A DNA stretch of 64,000 nt from Sphingobacterium daejeonense. Its GTDB lineage: Bacteria; Bacteroidota; Bacteroidia; Sphingobacteriales; Sphingobacteriaceae. The notes under the pieces are model-generated. The model did not search any database. It was not told where the DNA came from and saw only the letters and a list, made by a program, of their open reading frames with translations. Location of the stretch: contig NZ_LR590470.1 of NCBI RefSeq assembly GCF_901472535.1, positions 3,472,001 through 3,536,000 of the forward strand. The letters run 5' to 3'. The position numbers and the translations under genes were made by a program. This document shows, in pieces, positions 9,256 through 18,097 of this stretch (position 1 is its first letter; every line of letters starts with the position of its first letter).

Positions 9256-9390
9256 CTCCTTCCACTCTCGTTCGTCTCTTGTTCGGACTTCCTTCGGACC
9301 TCGTTCGGAGCTGCTTCGGAATACACCCGAACAAGGTCCGAACAAGGTCCGAACGAAAGAGGACTGAGAGTGGAACGAGAGTGGAAGGAG
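9256..9390. repeat. Inverted repeat with nested TTCGGA/TCCGAA units
   Basis: 18-bp perfect arms CTCCTTCCACTCTCGTTC (9256-9273) and complement (9373-9390). Inside are GTTCGGAC-type units on the left and GTCCGAAC-type on the right, including two direct copies of GAACAAGGTCC (from 9330). The whole stretch can fold into one long imperfect stem. Strand-asymmetric pyrimidine/purine composition; no coding signal. Confidence 0.7.
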
Positions 9391-9460
9391 AGTGGAACGA
9401 AACACAAGTAAGAGACTTTGCGCTAGCAGTTGGTTGAGACACCAGCCATGGCGTTCTTAG

Positions 9461-10482
9461 CCCAAGTCAGGCCAGCACGCATAGCCACCGCGCAAGACCT
9501 GCGCTAGCAATGCTAAAGATGGTCGCTGGGCGTAGCCGAAGCGTGCGCTAGCGTTGCTGAAGATGGTTGGTGTGGACACCAACCATGGCGTATGTGATGC
9601 CGCATGGCGTTCAATTGAATTTCAAAGCTACCAATAGAATTTTCAAGGCCGATGTCCGCTCATTTTCAGTGGCGGCAGGATGGATAAAATGCCGCGGCAT
9701 TTGTGCAAGGGGATTGCCCTTGGATGCTTTCAAGCAATTATCTCCTCCAAAGAGATAATTGATTAGAACGGCATCCTCGGCAATAAGGCATTTTGTCCAT
9801 GCGCGTTGGAATTGTGCGACAAGCCACCTTAAATGAGCAAGCGTTTTGGTTACTTTTGCGCCTCAAAAGTAACTGCACCCTGCCATGGAATGGTAAAGAA
9901 TTTGGGTTGTTAGCTCAAGTCAGGCCAGCGCGCATAGCCACCGCGCAAGACTTGCGCTAGCAATGCTAAAGATGGTCGCTGGGCGTAGTCGAAGCGTGCG
10001 CTGGCGTTGCTGATGATGGTTGGTGTGGACACCAACCATGGCGTATGTGATGCCGCATGGCGTTCAATTGAATTTCAAAGCTACCAATAGAATTTCCAAA
10101 GCAGATGTCCGCTCATTTTCAGTGGCGGAAGAATGGATAAAATGCCGCGGCATTTGTGCGTGGGGCTTGCCCTTCGACTCCGCTCAGGGACCACCCTTGG
10201 ATGCTTTCAAGCAATTATCTCCTCCAAAGAGATAATTGATTAGAACGGCATCCTCGGCAATAAGGCATTTTGTCCATGCGCGTTGGAATTGTGCGACAAG
10301 CCACCTTAAATGAGCAAGCGTTTTGGTTACTTTTGCGCCTCAAAAGTAACTGCACCCTGCCATGGAATGGTAAAGAATTTGGGTTGTTAGCCCAAGTCAG
10401 GCCAGCGCGCATAGCCACCACGCAAGACTTGCGCTAGCAATGCTAAAGATGGTCGCTGGGCGTAGTCGAAGCGTGCGCTGGC
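9461..10482. repeat. Tandem repeat of about 453-477 bp, two copies plus a partial third
   Basis: Unit 1 is 9461-9913 (453 bp), unit 2 is 9914-10390 (477 bp; the extra 24 bp lie near 10173-10197), unit 3 is truncated (10391-10482). The full units are nearly identical. Each holds a TGGTTGGTGT...ACACCAACCA palindrome, the 16-bp palindrome AAATGCCGCGGCATTT, CAATTATCTC/GAGATAATTG arms, and GTTACTTTTG/CAAAAGTAAC arms. This suggests a folded RNA or a recombination substrate rather than protein. The 63- and 71-aa frames inside look accidental. Confidence 0.8.
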
Positions 10483-10495
10483 CAGAAAAAGAGCA

Positions 10496-10525
10496 TAAAA
10501 AAAGGGCAGCATTAAAATGCTGCCC
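10496..10525 (-). terminator. Terminator of hsp20
   Basis: GGGCAGCATT/AATGCTGCCC with a 2-nt loop (10504-10525); on the minus strand the stem is followed by a run of T (10496-10503), as for an intrinsic terminator 25 bp past the hsp20 stop. Confidence 0.88.
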
Positions 10526-10549
10526 TAATCAACTAACCACAACTAAACT

Positions 10550-10993
10550 TTACTTCACCTCAATTAGTCTCTTTGCTACGATTGCTTCTTCTTTCTTGCC
10601 GATCTTGATATCAAGCACGCCATTTTCATAGCTGGCGTCAATGCTTGAATAATCAACTACTTCAGGTAGTGTGAATGATCTTGAGAATGAAGTGTAGCTA
10701 AATTCTTTTTTGCTGTGTACCTTGCCCTCTTCTACTTTTTCTTCTTGTTTTTCTACAGAAATATTGATGATATTCTTATCTACGTTAATTTTAAAATCAG
10801 ATTTCTGTAAGCCAGGAGCTGCTACTTCAATATTGAATGCCTCTGGGGATTCAGTGATATTTACTGCAGGAACGCGCGTTACCAAACGGTCCGAAATAAA
10901 TGAGTCATTGAATAAATTGTCGAATACATTGTTAACAAATGGATTCACTGCATCAGTGTTGTAAGATTTTCCTGGTAATTTGATTAATGCCAT
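10550..10993 (-). CDS. Hsp20/alpha-crystallin small heat-shock protein
   Basis: ATP-independent holdase chaperone, 147 aa, cytoplasmic. The alpha-crystallin domain spans roughly residues 38-147 with the conserved ASYENGVLDIKI stretch (A-x3-N-G-V-L motif) near the C-terminus and a short N-terminal arm (FDNLFNDSF). Monocistronic, with its own terminator. Unusually for this genome it has a full Shine-Dalgarno (AAGGAGGA, 7 nt before the ATG), fitting a gene that must be translated strongly under stress. Confidence 0.93.
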   Translation of the reverse strand: MALIKLPGKSYNTDAVNPFVNNVFDNLFNDSFISDRLVTRVPAVNITESPEAFNIEVAAPGLQKSDFKINVDKNIINISVEKQEEKVEEGKVHSKKEFSYTSFSRSFTLPEVVDYSSIDASYENGVLDIKIGKKEEAIVAKRLIEVK

Positions 10994-11000
10994 GTTTAAT

Positions 11001-11008
11001 TCCTCCTT
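11001..11008 (-). promoter_or_regulatory. Strong Shine-Dalgarno of hsp20
   Basis: AAGGAGGA on the minus strand, 7 nt from the ATG. Most genes in this window have no such motif; comparable sites occur only before the PepSY-like lipoprotein and the 43-aa membrane protein. Confidence 0.75.
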
Positions 11009-11089
11009 ATTTTTTTAATTCTTTAATTTCTTTTTTGATATATGATCCTATATTCAACTAACGTACCAAGGACGAATTTGATTATTTTC

Positions 11090-11104
11090 AAGACAATTTG
11101 TCTT
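11090..11104. promoter_or_regulatory. Possible operator upstream of hsp20
   Basis: AAGACAATTTGTCTT, a palindrome with 7-bp arms and one central base, about 100 bp before the hsp20 start. Position suits a repressor or activator site but no cognate regulator is next to it. Confidence 0.3.
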
Positions 11105-11287
11105 ATCAAAAACAAAAGAACAGACATAATGACTTAAAAAACAAAGAAAAGCGTTGAAATCTTTGATTAATAATCCTCAAAACCAGCTTTTGGTTTAGAA
11201 TGATTAACGATAAGATCACTTTTTTCGGCAACAATTCTTTTGTAAAAAATAGCTAACCGCAACAATTTTGATTTCGGATTTTATCTT

Positions 11288-11656
11288 TTATTCTCGGATA
11301 TAAGAAAGAGAGACTACGGATTTTGCAACATCTCCACCGAATGGCGGATTGATTTTACGGATAGCGACTTCAATCTGCTGTACATATGAATACTCTTCGA
11401 CGATTCTATTGAGGATATCTTCCGCGGCAGATTCCAATAATTTGCGTCGGGGGCTCATGACTTCTACCAAAATAGCATATAACTCTTCGTAATTGACTGT
11501 ATTTTCCAAGTTCTCCGAGTCAGGATTTTGAAAGGGAAAGCTAACAGAGACACTGACATAAAACTCGTTTCCTAAGACTTGTTCTTCTTCATAGAATCCA
11601 ATCGGTGAGTAAAATCGAACATCTTCCAATGAAATTTTCTGAGTTATACGAGCCAT
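11288..11656 (-). CDS. folB: Dihydroneopterin aldolase
   Basis: Folate biosynthesis enzyme that splits 7,8-dihydroneopterin into 6-hydroxymethyl-dihydropterin and glycolaldehyde. At 122 aa it is normal family length. The N-terminal ISLEDVRFYSPIGFYEEEQ matches the family start (L-x3-x-x-x-G-x-x-E-x-E), with a VNYEELY stretch and a C-terminal NPPFGGDVAKSVVSL. Divergent from the DUF1080 gene; start at 11656 is the only reasonable Met. No other folate gene nearby. Confidence 0.88.
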   Translation of the reverse strand: MARITQKISLEDVRFYSPIGFYEEEQVLGNEFYVSVSVSFPFQNPDSENLENTVNYEELYAILVEVMSPRRKLLESAAEDILNRIVEEYSYVQQIEVAIRKINPPFGGDVAKSVVSLSYIRE

Positions 11657-11733
11657 TATTGAGAAAGTTTTATGTTTTGCTTATTAAAAATAATGTTTTT
11701 TCTTATATTAACCATAACAAATGCTTAAACCTT

Positions 11734-12465
11734 ATGTTAAAACACTCTTTATTAATAGCATTACTTGCGGGCGTATCATATGCAAGTGCTCAGACCCAGT
11801 TTAAACCTGAAGACACTGAGTTTTACGAACCTGTTCCACGGGTTGTTACTACCAAGGCAAATGCTGCTCCATCGGATGCCATTGTATTGTTTGATGGAAA
11901 GAATCTTTCGGAATGGGTAAGTGAAAAAGATGGTCGCCCAGCACAATGGACCATTACAGACAATGTCTTAACCGTAAAACCAGGTTCCGGAGGAATAAAA
12001 ACCAACAAACAATTTGAGGATTTCCAATTGCACGTTGAATGGCGTAGCCCAGAAAAAATCAAAGGCGAAGGTCAAGGGCGCGGAAATTCAGGGATATTCC
12101 TACAAGGGCTGTATGAATTGCAGGTCTTGGACAATGACGACAACAAGACATACACCAACGGACAAGCTGGAAGTTTATACAAGCAGAGCCCACCATTGGT
12201 TGAAGCTAGAAAACCTGAAAGCGGATGGCATACTTATGATGTAATCTACACAGCACCGCGATTCAACAAAGATGGCCAACTGATCAAAAGAGCCTTAGTA
12301 ACCGTACTTCATAATGGAGTAGTGGTTCAAAACAATACCGAATTACAAGGAACCACAGAGTATATTGGATTGCCTAAGATGAAAGCTCATGGACCGGGTC
12401 CAATTTCATTGCAAGACCATGGTGATCTAGTATCTTATAGAAATATCTGGATCAGGGAATTATAG
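11734..12465 (+). CDS. DUF1080 (3-keto-disaccharide hydrolase-like) secreted protein
   Basis: Exported protein of 243 aa with a Sec signal peptide (MLKHSLLIALLAGVSYASAQ). It has one DUF1080 domain, a concanavalin-like jelly roll with the family marks LFDGKNLSEW, NSGIFLQGLYELQVLDN and a C-terminal NIWIREL. Related proteins hydrolyse 3-keto-glycosides or bind glycans in the periplasm. The start is set at 11734 because it begins the signal peptide; the upstream frame to 11605 reads into folB's promoter region. Substrate unknown. Confidence 0.85.
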   Translation: MLKHSLLIALLAGVSYASAQTQFKPEDTEFYEPVPRVVTTKANAAPSDAIVLFDGKNLSEWVSEKDGRPAQWTITDNVLTVKPGSGGIKTNKQFEDFQLHVEWRSPEKIKGEGQGRGNSGIFLQGLYELQVLDNDDNKTYTNGQAGSLYKQSPPLVEARKPESGWHTYDVIYTAPRFNKDGQLIKRALVTVLHNGVVVQNNTELQGTTEYIGLPKMKAHGPGPISLQDHGDLVSYRNIWIREL

Positions 12466-12486
12466 AAAAATTTTCATATAATCATT

Positions 12487-12526
12487 AAAAGAGAAGGCGT
12501 ACAATTATTTGTACGCCTTCTCTTTT
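12487..12526. terminator. Bidirectional terminator
   Basis: Perfect 18-bp arms (AAAAGAGAAGGCGTACAA and complement) with a 4-nt loop and A/T ends, between the convergent DUF1080 and GNAT-nitrilase genes. Confidence 0.9.
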
Positions 12527-12567
12527 ATAGGCTGAAAAGCCCCAATAATATAACTTTTGAAAAAGGT

Positions 12568-14079
12568 TTATTTGAGCAATTTTACCTCATACAAATCTTT
12601 ACGACGGTCTCTCAATAGTTTTACAGTACCATACTCATGTAGGTCTCTCAGTGCGTAAAGGTCCACGTCAGCAATCAGCACCATCTCCGTATTTGGGGTG
12701 GCTTCAGCCTTGATCGCATTATTTGGAAATGCGAAGTCAGAAGGTGTAAATACTGCAGACTGTGAATATTGAATATCCATATTGTTAACTCTCGGTAAGT
12801 TACCCACAGAACCCGCGATCGCAACGTAACATTCATTTTCAATGGCTCTCGCTTGAGCACAAGACCTTACACGGATATATCCATTCTGTGTATCGGTCAT
12901 AAAAGGAACAAAAAGAATCTGCATCCCTTGATCAGCCAATATCCTGCTCAGTTCAGGGAATTCAACGTCATAACATATCAACAAGCCAACCTTACCACAG
13001 TCGGTATCAAAAACCTTTACTTCAGAACCGCCAACCAAACCATAATACTTCATTTCATTTGGCGTAATATGGATTTTCTTATAGGAATCTAAACTACCAT
13101 TCCGGTGACATAAGTAGGTAATGTTATATAATTTACCACGCTCCATGATCGGCATGGATCCAGCAATGATATTGACATTGTAAGAAACCGCGAATTGCTG
13201 GATTCTTTCGACAATTTCCTTGGTATGTTCGGCAAGTTTTTCCATGGCCAAACGTTCAGGGAGCTCATTGTATGGACTCATCAAAGGAGAGTTGAAGAAT
13301 TCTGGGAACATGATAAAATCCGTACCATAATCACTCACGGTATCCACGAAGAATTCAATCTGATCGTAGAATTCTTCCAGATCTTTGAACAGACGCATCT
13401 GCCATTGTACCAATCCCAAACGGATGGTCTGTTTGGATGCTGAATTGGAAGGTGCATCTGGTTCGTAATAAATGTTGTTCCATTCCAATAAGGTCGCTAC
13501 CTCCATGGATTCGGCATCTTCAGGAAGATAGTTCTTCAAGATTTTCTTAACGTGGAAATCATTGGAGAGCTGAAATGTCAAGGTTGGATCGTAGATTTCC
13601 TTTCTTTTCACCTTTTCAATATAGGTCCTTGGGGTCATTGAATCCGAATAGTTGTGGTAATTAGGGATACGTCCCCCAGCCAGGATACGTTGCAAGTTCA
13701 TCTGTTCGCACAGCTCCTTGCGTTGATCATATAGACGGCGACCTAAGCGCAATGACCTGAAATCAGGGTGTACGAAGACTTCGATACCGTATAAGGTATC
13801 CCCTTCGGAATCATGTTTATCAAATTTACCATCATCGATGATGGCATAGTACTTATCGTAAATATTTGTTTTTCGGGAATTCAGGATAATGGATAAAGCA
13901 CATGCTACCACTTTTCCGTTCACCTCAACTGCTATTTGTCCCTCAGGGAAGATGTCGATCAAATCAGTAATGTTTTCTTTGGTCCAAGGGTCACCTACCA
14001 ATCCATGATAGGCTTGTTCCATAGACTTCTTTAGATCCTTATAATCTTTCTTACTAAGGTTTCTTATTTTAATATCCAT
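12568..14079 (-). CDS. GNAT acetyltransferase-nitrilase fusion protein
   Basis: Two enzymes in 503 aa. Residues 1 to about 160 are a GNAT-type acyltransferase (VFVHPDFRSLRLGRRLY around 102-117 is the acetyl-CoA pyrophosphate loop). Residues about 218-503 are a carbon-nitrogen hydrolase with the catalytic triad Glu260 (MFPEFFNSP), Lys335 (YKKIHITP) and Cys369 (LLICYDVEFPE). Such fusions are a recognised bacterial architecture, but the substrate is not known to me. A combined amide-hydrolysis and acyl-transfer reaction on one amine-containing metabolite is a plausible inference. Stand-alone gene. Confidence 0.88.
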   Translation of the reverse strand: MDIKIRNLSKKDYKDLKKSMEQAYHGLVGDPWTKENITDLIDIFPEGQIAVEVNGKVVACALSIILNSRKTNIYDKYYAIIDDGKFDKHDSEGDTLYGIEVFVHPDFRSLRLGRRLYDQRKELCEQMNLQRILAGGRIPNYHNYSDSMTPRTYIEKVKRKEIYDPTLTFQLSNDFHVKKILKNYLPEDAESMEVATLLEWNNIYYEPDAPSNSASKQTIRLGLVQWQMRLFKDLEEFYDQIEFFVDTVSDYGTDFIMFPEFFNSPLMSPYNELPERLAMEKLAEHTKEIVERIQQFAVSYNVNIIAGSMPIMERGKLYNITYLCHRNGSLDSYKKIHITPNEMKYYGLVGGSEVKVFDTDCGKVGLLICYDVEFPELSRILADQGMQILFVPFMTDTQNGYIRVRSCAQARAIENECYVAIAGSVGNLPRVNNMDIQYSQSAVFTPSDFAFPNNAIKAEATPNTEMVLIADVDLYALRDLHEYGTVKLLRDRRKDLYEVKLLK

Positions 14080-14340
14080 TTTTTAACTCAGCTTGAATTG
14101 CCAGAATCGGCAATGTTTATCCATTAATCAAATCCCATTCCAATTTTCAGTGTAAAATTCTTAATCTTTTATAATGAATAAGTTAGGGAAAGCATTTATT
14201 TTTCGCTTTAATCAATATTGTACTTAATCTCAATCACGTAGAATTAATTGATAATTACAAAAATTGCAAAATCTAAAAAGAAATCAAATTTAAGGGATTC
14301 GAATAATTTATCAATATTACCACCAAATCAGCCGACACAA
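14080..14340. other. AT-rich intergenic region, nothing recognised
   Basis: Together with the terminator at 14347-14369 this separates DUF3467 from the GNAT-nitrilase gene. It must contain the latter's promoter on the minus strand, but I could not fix one. No ORF or clear RNA. Confidence 0.5.
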
Positions 14341-14346
14341 AACAAA

Positions 14347-14369
14347 AAAAGCTGCCTGTGGCAGCTTTT
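14347..14369 (-). terminator. Terminator after the DUF3467 gene
   Basis: AAAAGCTGCC/GGCAGCTTTT with a 3-nt loop; on the minus strand it is followed by a T-run. Ends the M42 peptidase-DUF3467 unit. Confidence 0.88.
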
Positions 14370-14390
14370 ATAAAGCTATATGAAATAAAA

Positions 14391-14708
14391 TTAAGCTTCT
14401 CCTTTAGGAGTGCCGAAATTCAGGGGATAAGGCATATCCTTAGGTTGGATAGTACCATTCGCTCCTTCGAAACGGCTGATGTTTTCTTGCAATGCTTTCA
14501 TTAGTTGTTTAGCATGCTCAGGGGTCAAGATCACTCTTGATTTTACTTTTGCTTTTGGCACTCCTGGCATGATACGAACGAAATCCACAACAAATTCAGT
14601 GTTTGAATGTGTTATAATTGCAAGGTTGGAGTAAACTCCTTCTGCTGTTTCTTCGGTCAATTCAATGCTTAATTCTTGTCCTTCTTGATTTAAATTTCCG
14701 TTTTCCAT
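14391..14708 (-). CDS. DUF3467 family protein
   Basis: Small soluble acidic protein of 105 aa. The core motif (YSNLAIITHSNTEFVVDFVRIMPGVPKAKVKSRVILTPEHAK, residues about 26-67) is the DUF3467 signature seen across Bacteroidota, ending in a helix (LMKALQENISRFE). Function unknown; the absence of a signal or membrane helix points to the cytoplasm. Lies 24 bp downstream of the M42 peptidase gene and is probably cotranscribed with it. Confidence 0.85.
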   Translation of the reverse strand: MENGNLNQEGQELSIELTEETAEGVYSNLAIITHSNTEFVVDFVRIMPGVPKAKVKSRVILTPEHAKQLMKALQENISRFEGANGTIQPKDMPYPLNFGTPKGEA

Positions 14709-14732
14709 CTCAAATTTTATCAGTTGGTTTTA

Positions 14733-15863
14733 TTATTTACTAAATGATCTGAAATCTTGGTCCTTTTTGATGTCCAAGACCATTTCATAGATCAATCTTA
14801 TTACGTTATCTACATCATCCTTATGGATCATCTCCACTGTGGTGTGCATATACCTCAAAGGTAAGGAAATCAAAGCAGATGGCACACCCCCATTTGAATA
14901 TGCAAATGCATCGGTGTCTGTTCCTGTCCATCGCGAAGATGCTTGCCTTTGGATTGGGATATTATTTTTCTGAGCGACTTCGATCAATTGCTTGTTGAGG
15001 TTGATCTGAACAGCAGGTGCATATGATACTACAGGACCTTTACCGCAAGCCAGATCGCCCTGAGTGATTTTGTTGATCATCGGAGTATTTGTATCATGCG
15101 TTACATCTGTAACGATTGCTATGTTCGGTTTAATATAATCCGCGATCATTTCTGCTCCCCTCAACCCTATTTCTTCCTGTACAGAATTCACTATGTACAG
15201 TCCGAAAGGCAATTTTTTCTTGTTTTCCTTCAATAATCTGGCAACTTCCGCAATCATAAATCCTCCGGCTCTGTTATCTAAAGCACGGCCAACATAGTAG
15301 CGATTGTTTAAGATCATAAATTCATCCTCATAGGTAATCACACAGCCTACATGGATTCCCAATTCTTCAACTTCTTCCTTGGAGGTGCAACCGCAATCCA
15401 AGAAAATATTCTTTAGGTTTGGACTTTCTTCTTTCTCACCAGAACGTGTATGGATAGCCGGCCATCCAAAAACAGCTTTTACTATTCCCTTGTCTGTATG
15501 GATATTCACTCTTTTTGATGGTGCAATCTGATGATCAGAACCACCATTGCGGATTACATAAATCAATCCGTCTTTTGAGATATAGTTTACAAACCAAGAA
15601 ATTTCGTCGGCATGTGCTTCAATTACTACTTTATAAGTTGCTTTAGGATTTATAATACCTACCGCAGTTCCATAGTTATCGATATAGGTTTCGTCAACAT
15701 ACGGTTTTAAATAATCCAACCACAATCTTTGTCCGCTCCACTCAAAACCTGTTGGGGATGGGTTATTGATATATTTTTCGAAAAAAGCTAATGAATCCGC
15801 TGTCACTACAGATGGTTTTTTCGGTTCTTCTTCTGGTAATGTTTTAATTGTTTTTTTAGCCAT
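14733..15863 (-). CDS. M42 family metallopeptidase (glutamyl/deblocking aminopeptidase type)
   Basis: Cytosolic dinuclear-metal aminopeptidase, 376 aa. Metal and catalytic motifs are in order: VIEAHADEISW (His/Asp), ALDNRAGG (Asp), VNSVQEEIGLRGAE (catalytic Glu pair), VTDVTHD (Asp) and RYMHTTVEMI (His). M42 enzymes form large tetrahedral shells that trim peptides from the proteasome-like pathway; some are annotated as endoglucanases, an old misnomer. First gene of a two-gene unit with DUF3467. Likely housekeeping peptide turnover. Confidence 0.9.
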   Translation of the reverse strand: MAKKTIKTLPEEEPKKPSVVTADSLAFFEKYINNPSPTGFEWSGQRLWLDYLKPYVDETYIDNYGTAVGIINPKATYKVVIEAHADEISWFVNYISKDGLIYVIRNGGSDHQIAPSKRVNIHTDKGIVKAVFGWPAIHTRSGEKEESPNLKNIFLDCGCTSKEEVEELGIHVGCVITYEDEFMILNNRYYVGRALDNRAGGFMIAEVARLLKENKKKLPFGLYIVNSVQEEIGLRGAEMIADYIKPNIAIVTDVTHDTNTPMINKITQGDLACGKGPVVSYAPAVQINLNKQLIEVAQKNNIPIQRQASSRWTGTDTDAFAYSNGGVPSALISLPLRYMHTTVEMIHKDDVDNVIRLIYEMVLDIKKDQDFRSFSK

Positions 15864-15956
15864 AGCTCTGAATTAATTCTCGCAAATTAAGTATTTCCGT
15901 AATTTTCGCAAAAATAAAATCCGAAACCTTATCTTTACAAGACATTTTATTACTGT

Positions 15957-16784
15957 ATGATCGATATTTTAAGTTTTATTACATGGGGACCAGAACCTGA
16001 GATTTTCAAAATAGGTTCATTTGGTGTCCGTTGGTATTCATTATGCTGGTTATTGGCTTTTGTAGTTTCTTATTTCTTAATGCTCAAAATATTTAAGAGG
16101 GAAGGCAAATCTCAAGAGTTATTGGATAAATTAACAATCTATATTTTTATAGGAACATTGGTCGGCGCTCGATTGGGTCATTGTTTCTTCTATGATTGGG
16201 AATATTACAGGGAACACTTTATAGAAATCTTTATTCCTTTCCAAAAGATAAATGGTGAATGGCAATTGACAGGATTCACTGGACTTGCCAGTCATGGTGG
16301 TGCTTTGGGGATATTGACCGCATTATGGTTATTCTCTAGAAATACAAAGACTAATTTTATGTGGATCACCGATCGCTTGATTTTAGTTGTACCTATTGCT
16401 GGAGCATTTATTCGTTTGGGGAACTTCTTTAATTCGGAGATGATCGGAAACCCTACAGATTTACCTTGGGCAGTTGTATTTACCCATATTGATCAAATCC
16501 CGAGACATCCGGCTCAAATGTACGAAGCCATCGCCTATGTCATATTATTTTTCATCCTATGGGCCATGTATCAGAAAAACAAGGATCCAAAACCAGGAAA
16601 ACTATTTGGTATTTTCCTGATCGGTCTATTCGGCGCAAGATTTATCATAGAGTACGTTAAGATAGATCAAGTTGCATTCGAAGCTGGTATGTTGCTGAAT
16701 ATGGGTCAAATACTGAGTATACCATTTATTCTGGCGGGAATTTTCTTGCTACTCAGAAAACCAAAAGAGATTAAAAAAGCTTAA
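15957..16784 (+). CDS. lgt: Prolipoprotein diacylglyceryl transferase
   Basis: Inner-membrane enzyme that attaches diacylglycerol from phosphatidylglycerol to the lipobox Cys of prolipoproteins. 275 aa with about seven membrane helices, the HGGALG motif in the middle, and the Lgt signature RLGNFFNSEMIGNPTDLPWA. Start codon at 15957 gives MIDILSFITWGP, typical for Bacteroidota Lgt. Monocistronic with its own terminator. It would modify the lipoproteins predicted in this window. Confidence 0.95.
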   Translation: MIDILSFITWGPEPEIFKIGSFGVRWYSLCWLLAFVVSYFLMLKIFKREGKSQELLDKLTIYIFIGTLVGARLGHCFFYDWEYYREHFIEIFIPFQKINGEWQLTGFTGLASHGGALGILTALWLFSRNTKTNFMWITDRLILVVPIAGAFIRLGNFFNSEMIGNPTDLPWAVVFTHIDQIPRHPAQMYEAIAYVILFFILWAMYQKNKDPKPGKLFGIFLIGLFGARFIIEYVKIDQVAFEAGMLLNMGQILSIPFILAGIFLLLRKPKEIKKA

Positions 16785-16790
16785 TATATA

Positions 16791-16818
16791 AGCCCTACCT
16801 TTTGGTAGGGCTTTTTTT
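16791..16818 (+). terminator. Terminator of lgt
   Basis: AGCCCTACC/GGTAGGGCT, loop TTTT, then a T-run. Confidence 0.92.
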
Positions 16819-16829
16819 ATCAAACAGAC

Positions 16830-18035
16830 ATGTCATCCTCATTGAAAAACAATAGAAAAGTAACTTTACTGATATTGGGTTTATTATCTGCTATCGGACC
16901 TTTTTCTATAGACTTATACCTTCCTGCTTTTGATGTTATTGCCGAAGACTTCAACACTTCAGTTGATAAAGTTCAGCTGACACTAACGAGTTACTTTATC
17001 GGTATCGCCTTCGGTCAGATGGTTTATGGGCCCTTGTTGGACAAGTATGGCCGCAAGAAACCGTTGTTGGTTGGTTTGGCCATTTATTTTGTAGCCTCAT
17101 TGATGTGTATCTTTACGAGAGACATCAATCACCTCATATTTTTGAGATTCTTGCAGGCATTGGGAAGCTGTGGTGGAATGGTTGGAGCTCGAGCTATGGT
17201 AACAGATTATTACAGTAGCCGGGAGGCAGCCAAAGTATTCAGCCTATTGATGTTGGTTATTGGTGTATCCCCTATTCTGGCACCTAGTATTGGGGCTTTT
17301 ATGCTAACCCATTTTGACTGGCATTATATCTTCTTGTTTCTTGCTGTCCTATCATTACTGATTTTTATTGCTACTGCCTTTCTTTTGCCTGAAAGCTATG
17401 CCGGAAATAAAGATTTTTCGCTGGCTCCGAAGTCTATTATAAATAACTTTTGGCAAGTCATCAGCAATAAGGTATTTATTTCCTATTGTCTTATCGGTTC
17501 CATTGCTTCGGCAGGAACGTATGCGTATTTAGCGGGATCGTCCTTTGTGATGCAACAATATTTTGGCTTGAGCAAAGAACAATATGGATTGGCATTTGCT
17601 TTTGTAGCCTCTGCTATGGTTATTGCAACGCAGCTCAACAGGTATTTCTTAAAGAAACATAGCAGTGAGCAGATCAGTCAACTGGCCAATACTTGGCAAG
17701 CTTTTATTGGAGTTTTGATGATCGTTGCACTTTTAACCAATACATTGACTTTCCCTGTGACACTCATCCTTATTTTCTTCTTTCTTTTTGGACATGGATT
17801 TATTTTCCCTAATACATCGGCAGTTGCGTTGACTCCATTTAAATCCCTTGCAGGAAGCGCTTCAGCCTTATTGGGATGTATACAAATGGCAATCGGAGCG
17901 CTGGCATCAGCCGTTGTCAGTCTACTGCACAATGAAACACCTTGGCCAATGTTGGGCGTAATGTGCGCCGGAGCAATATTATCCCTTATCCTGCATTTGA
18001 TCGTCAAAAAGAACGTTAAAACATCAGTAGAATAA
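16830..18035 (+). CDS. Bcr/CflA family MFS drug exporter
   Basis: Proton antiporter of 401 aa with 12 membrane helices. The N-terminus (LILGLLSAIGPFSIDLYLPAF) is the Bcr/CflA hallmark in the first helix, and the loop between helices 2 and 3 carries MFS motif A (GPLLDKYGRKKPLL). Motif C-like GVSPILAPSIGA in helix 5 marks an antiporter. Family members export bicyclomycin, chloramphenicol or sulfonamides; the actual substrate here is unknown. It stands alone between two terminators. Confidence 0.9.
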   Translation: MSSSLKNNRKVTLLILGLLSAIGPFSIDLYLPAFDVIAEDFNTSVDKVQLTLTSYFIGIAFGQMVYGPLLDKYGRKKPLLVGLAIYFVASLMCIFTRDINHLIFLRFLQALGSCGGMVGARAMVTDYYSSREAAKVFSLLMLVIGVSPILAPSIGAFMLTHFDWHYIFLFLAVLSLLIFIATAFLLPESYAGNKDFSLAPKSIINNFWQVISNKVFISYCLIGSIASAGTYAYLAGSSFVMQQYFGLSKEQYGLAFAFVASAMVIATQLNRYFLKKHSSEQISQLANTWQAFIGVLMIVALLTNTLTFPVTLILIFFFLFGHGFIFPNTSAVALTPFKSLAGSASALLGCIQMAIGALASAVVSLLHNETPWPMLGVMCAGAILSLILHLIVKKNVKTSVE

Positions 18036-18043
18036 TCGAACTC

Positions 18044-18083
18044 AAAAAAGGATGGCGAAATCAAAATTTCGCCATCCTTTTTT
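18044..18083. terminator. Bidirectional terminator after the MFS gene
   Basis: Perfect 18-bp arms (AAAAAAGGATGGCGAAAT and complement) around CAAA. Confidence 0.92.
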
Positions 18084-18097
18084 AGTTAAACAATTCT

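Noticed and set aside
8902..9442. Minus-strand ORFs of 62-73 aa over the repeat island
   Set aside because: They run through the palindromes and the TCTAG/TTCGGA repeats in low-complexity codons; no plausible protein signal.
9567..10235. 63-aa and 71-aa plus-strand ORFs in the tandem repeat units
   Set aside because: The second is the first with an in-frame 24-bp insertion, and both are crossed by perfect palindromes. No ribosome site, signal or domain; they look like a by-product of the repeat.
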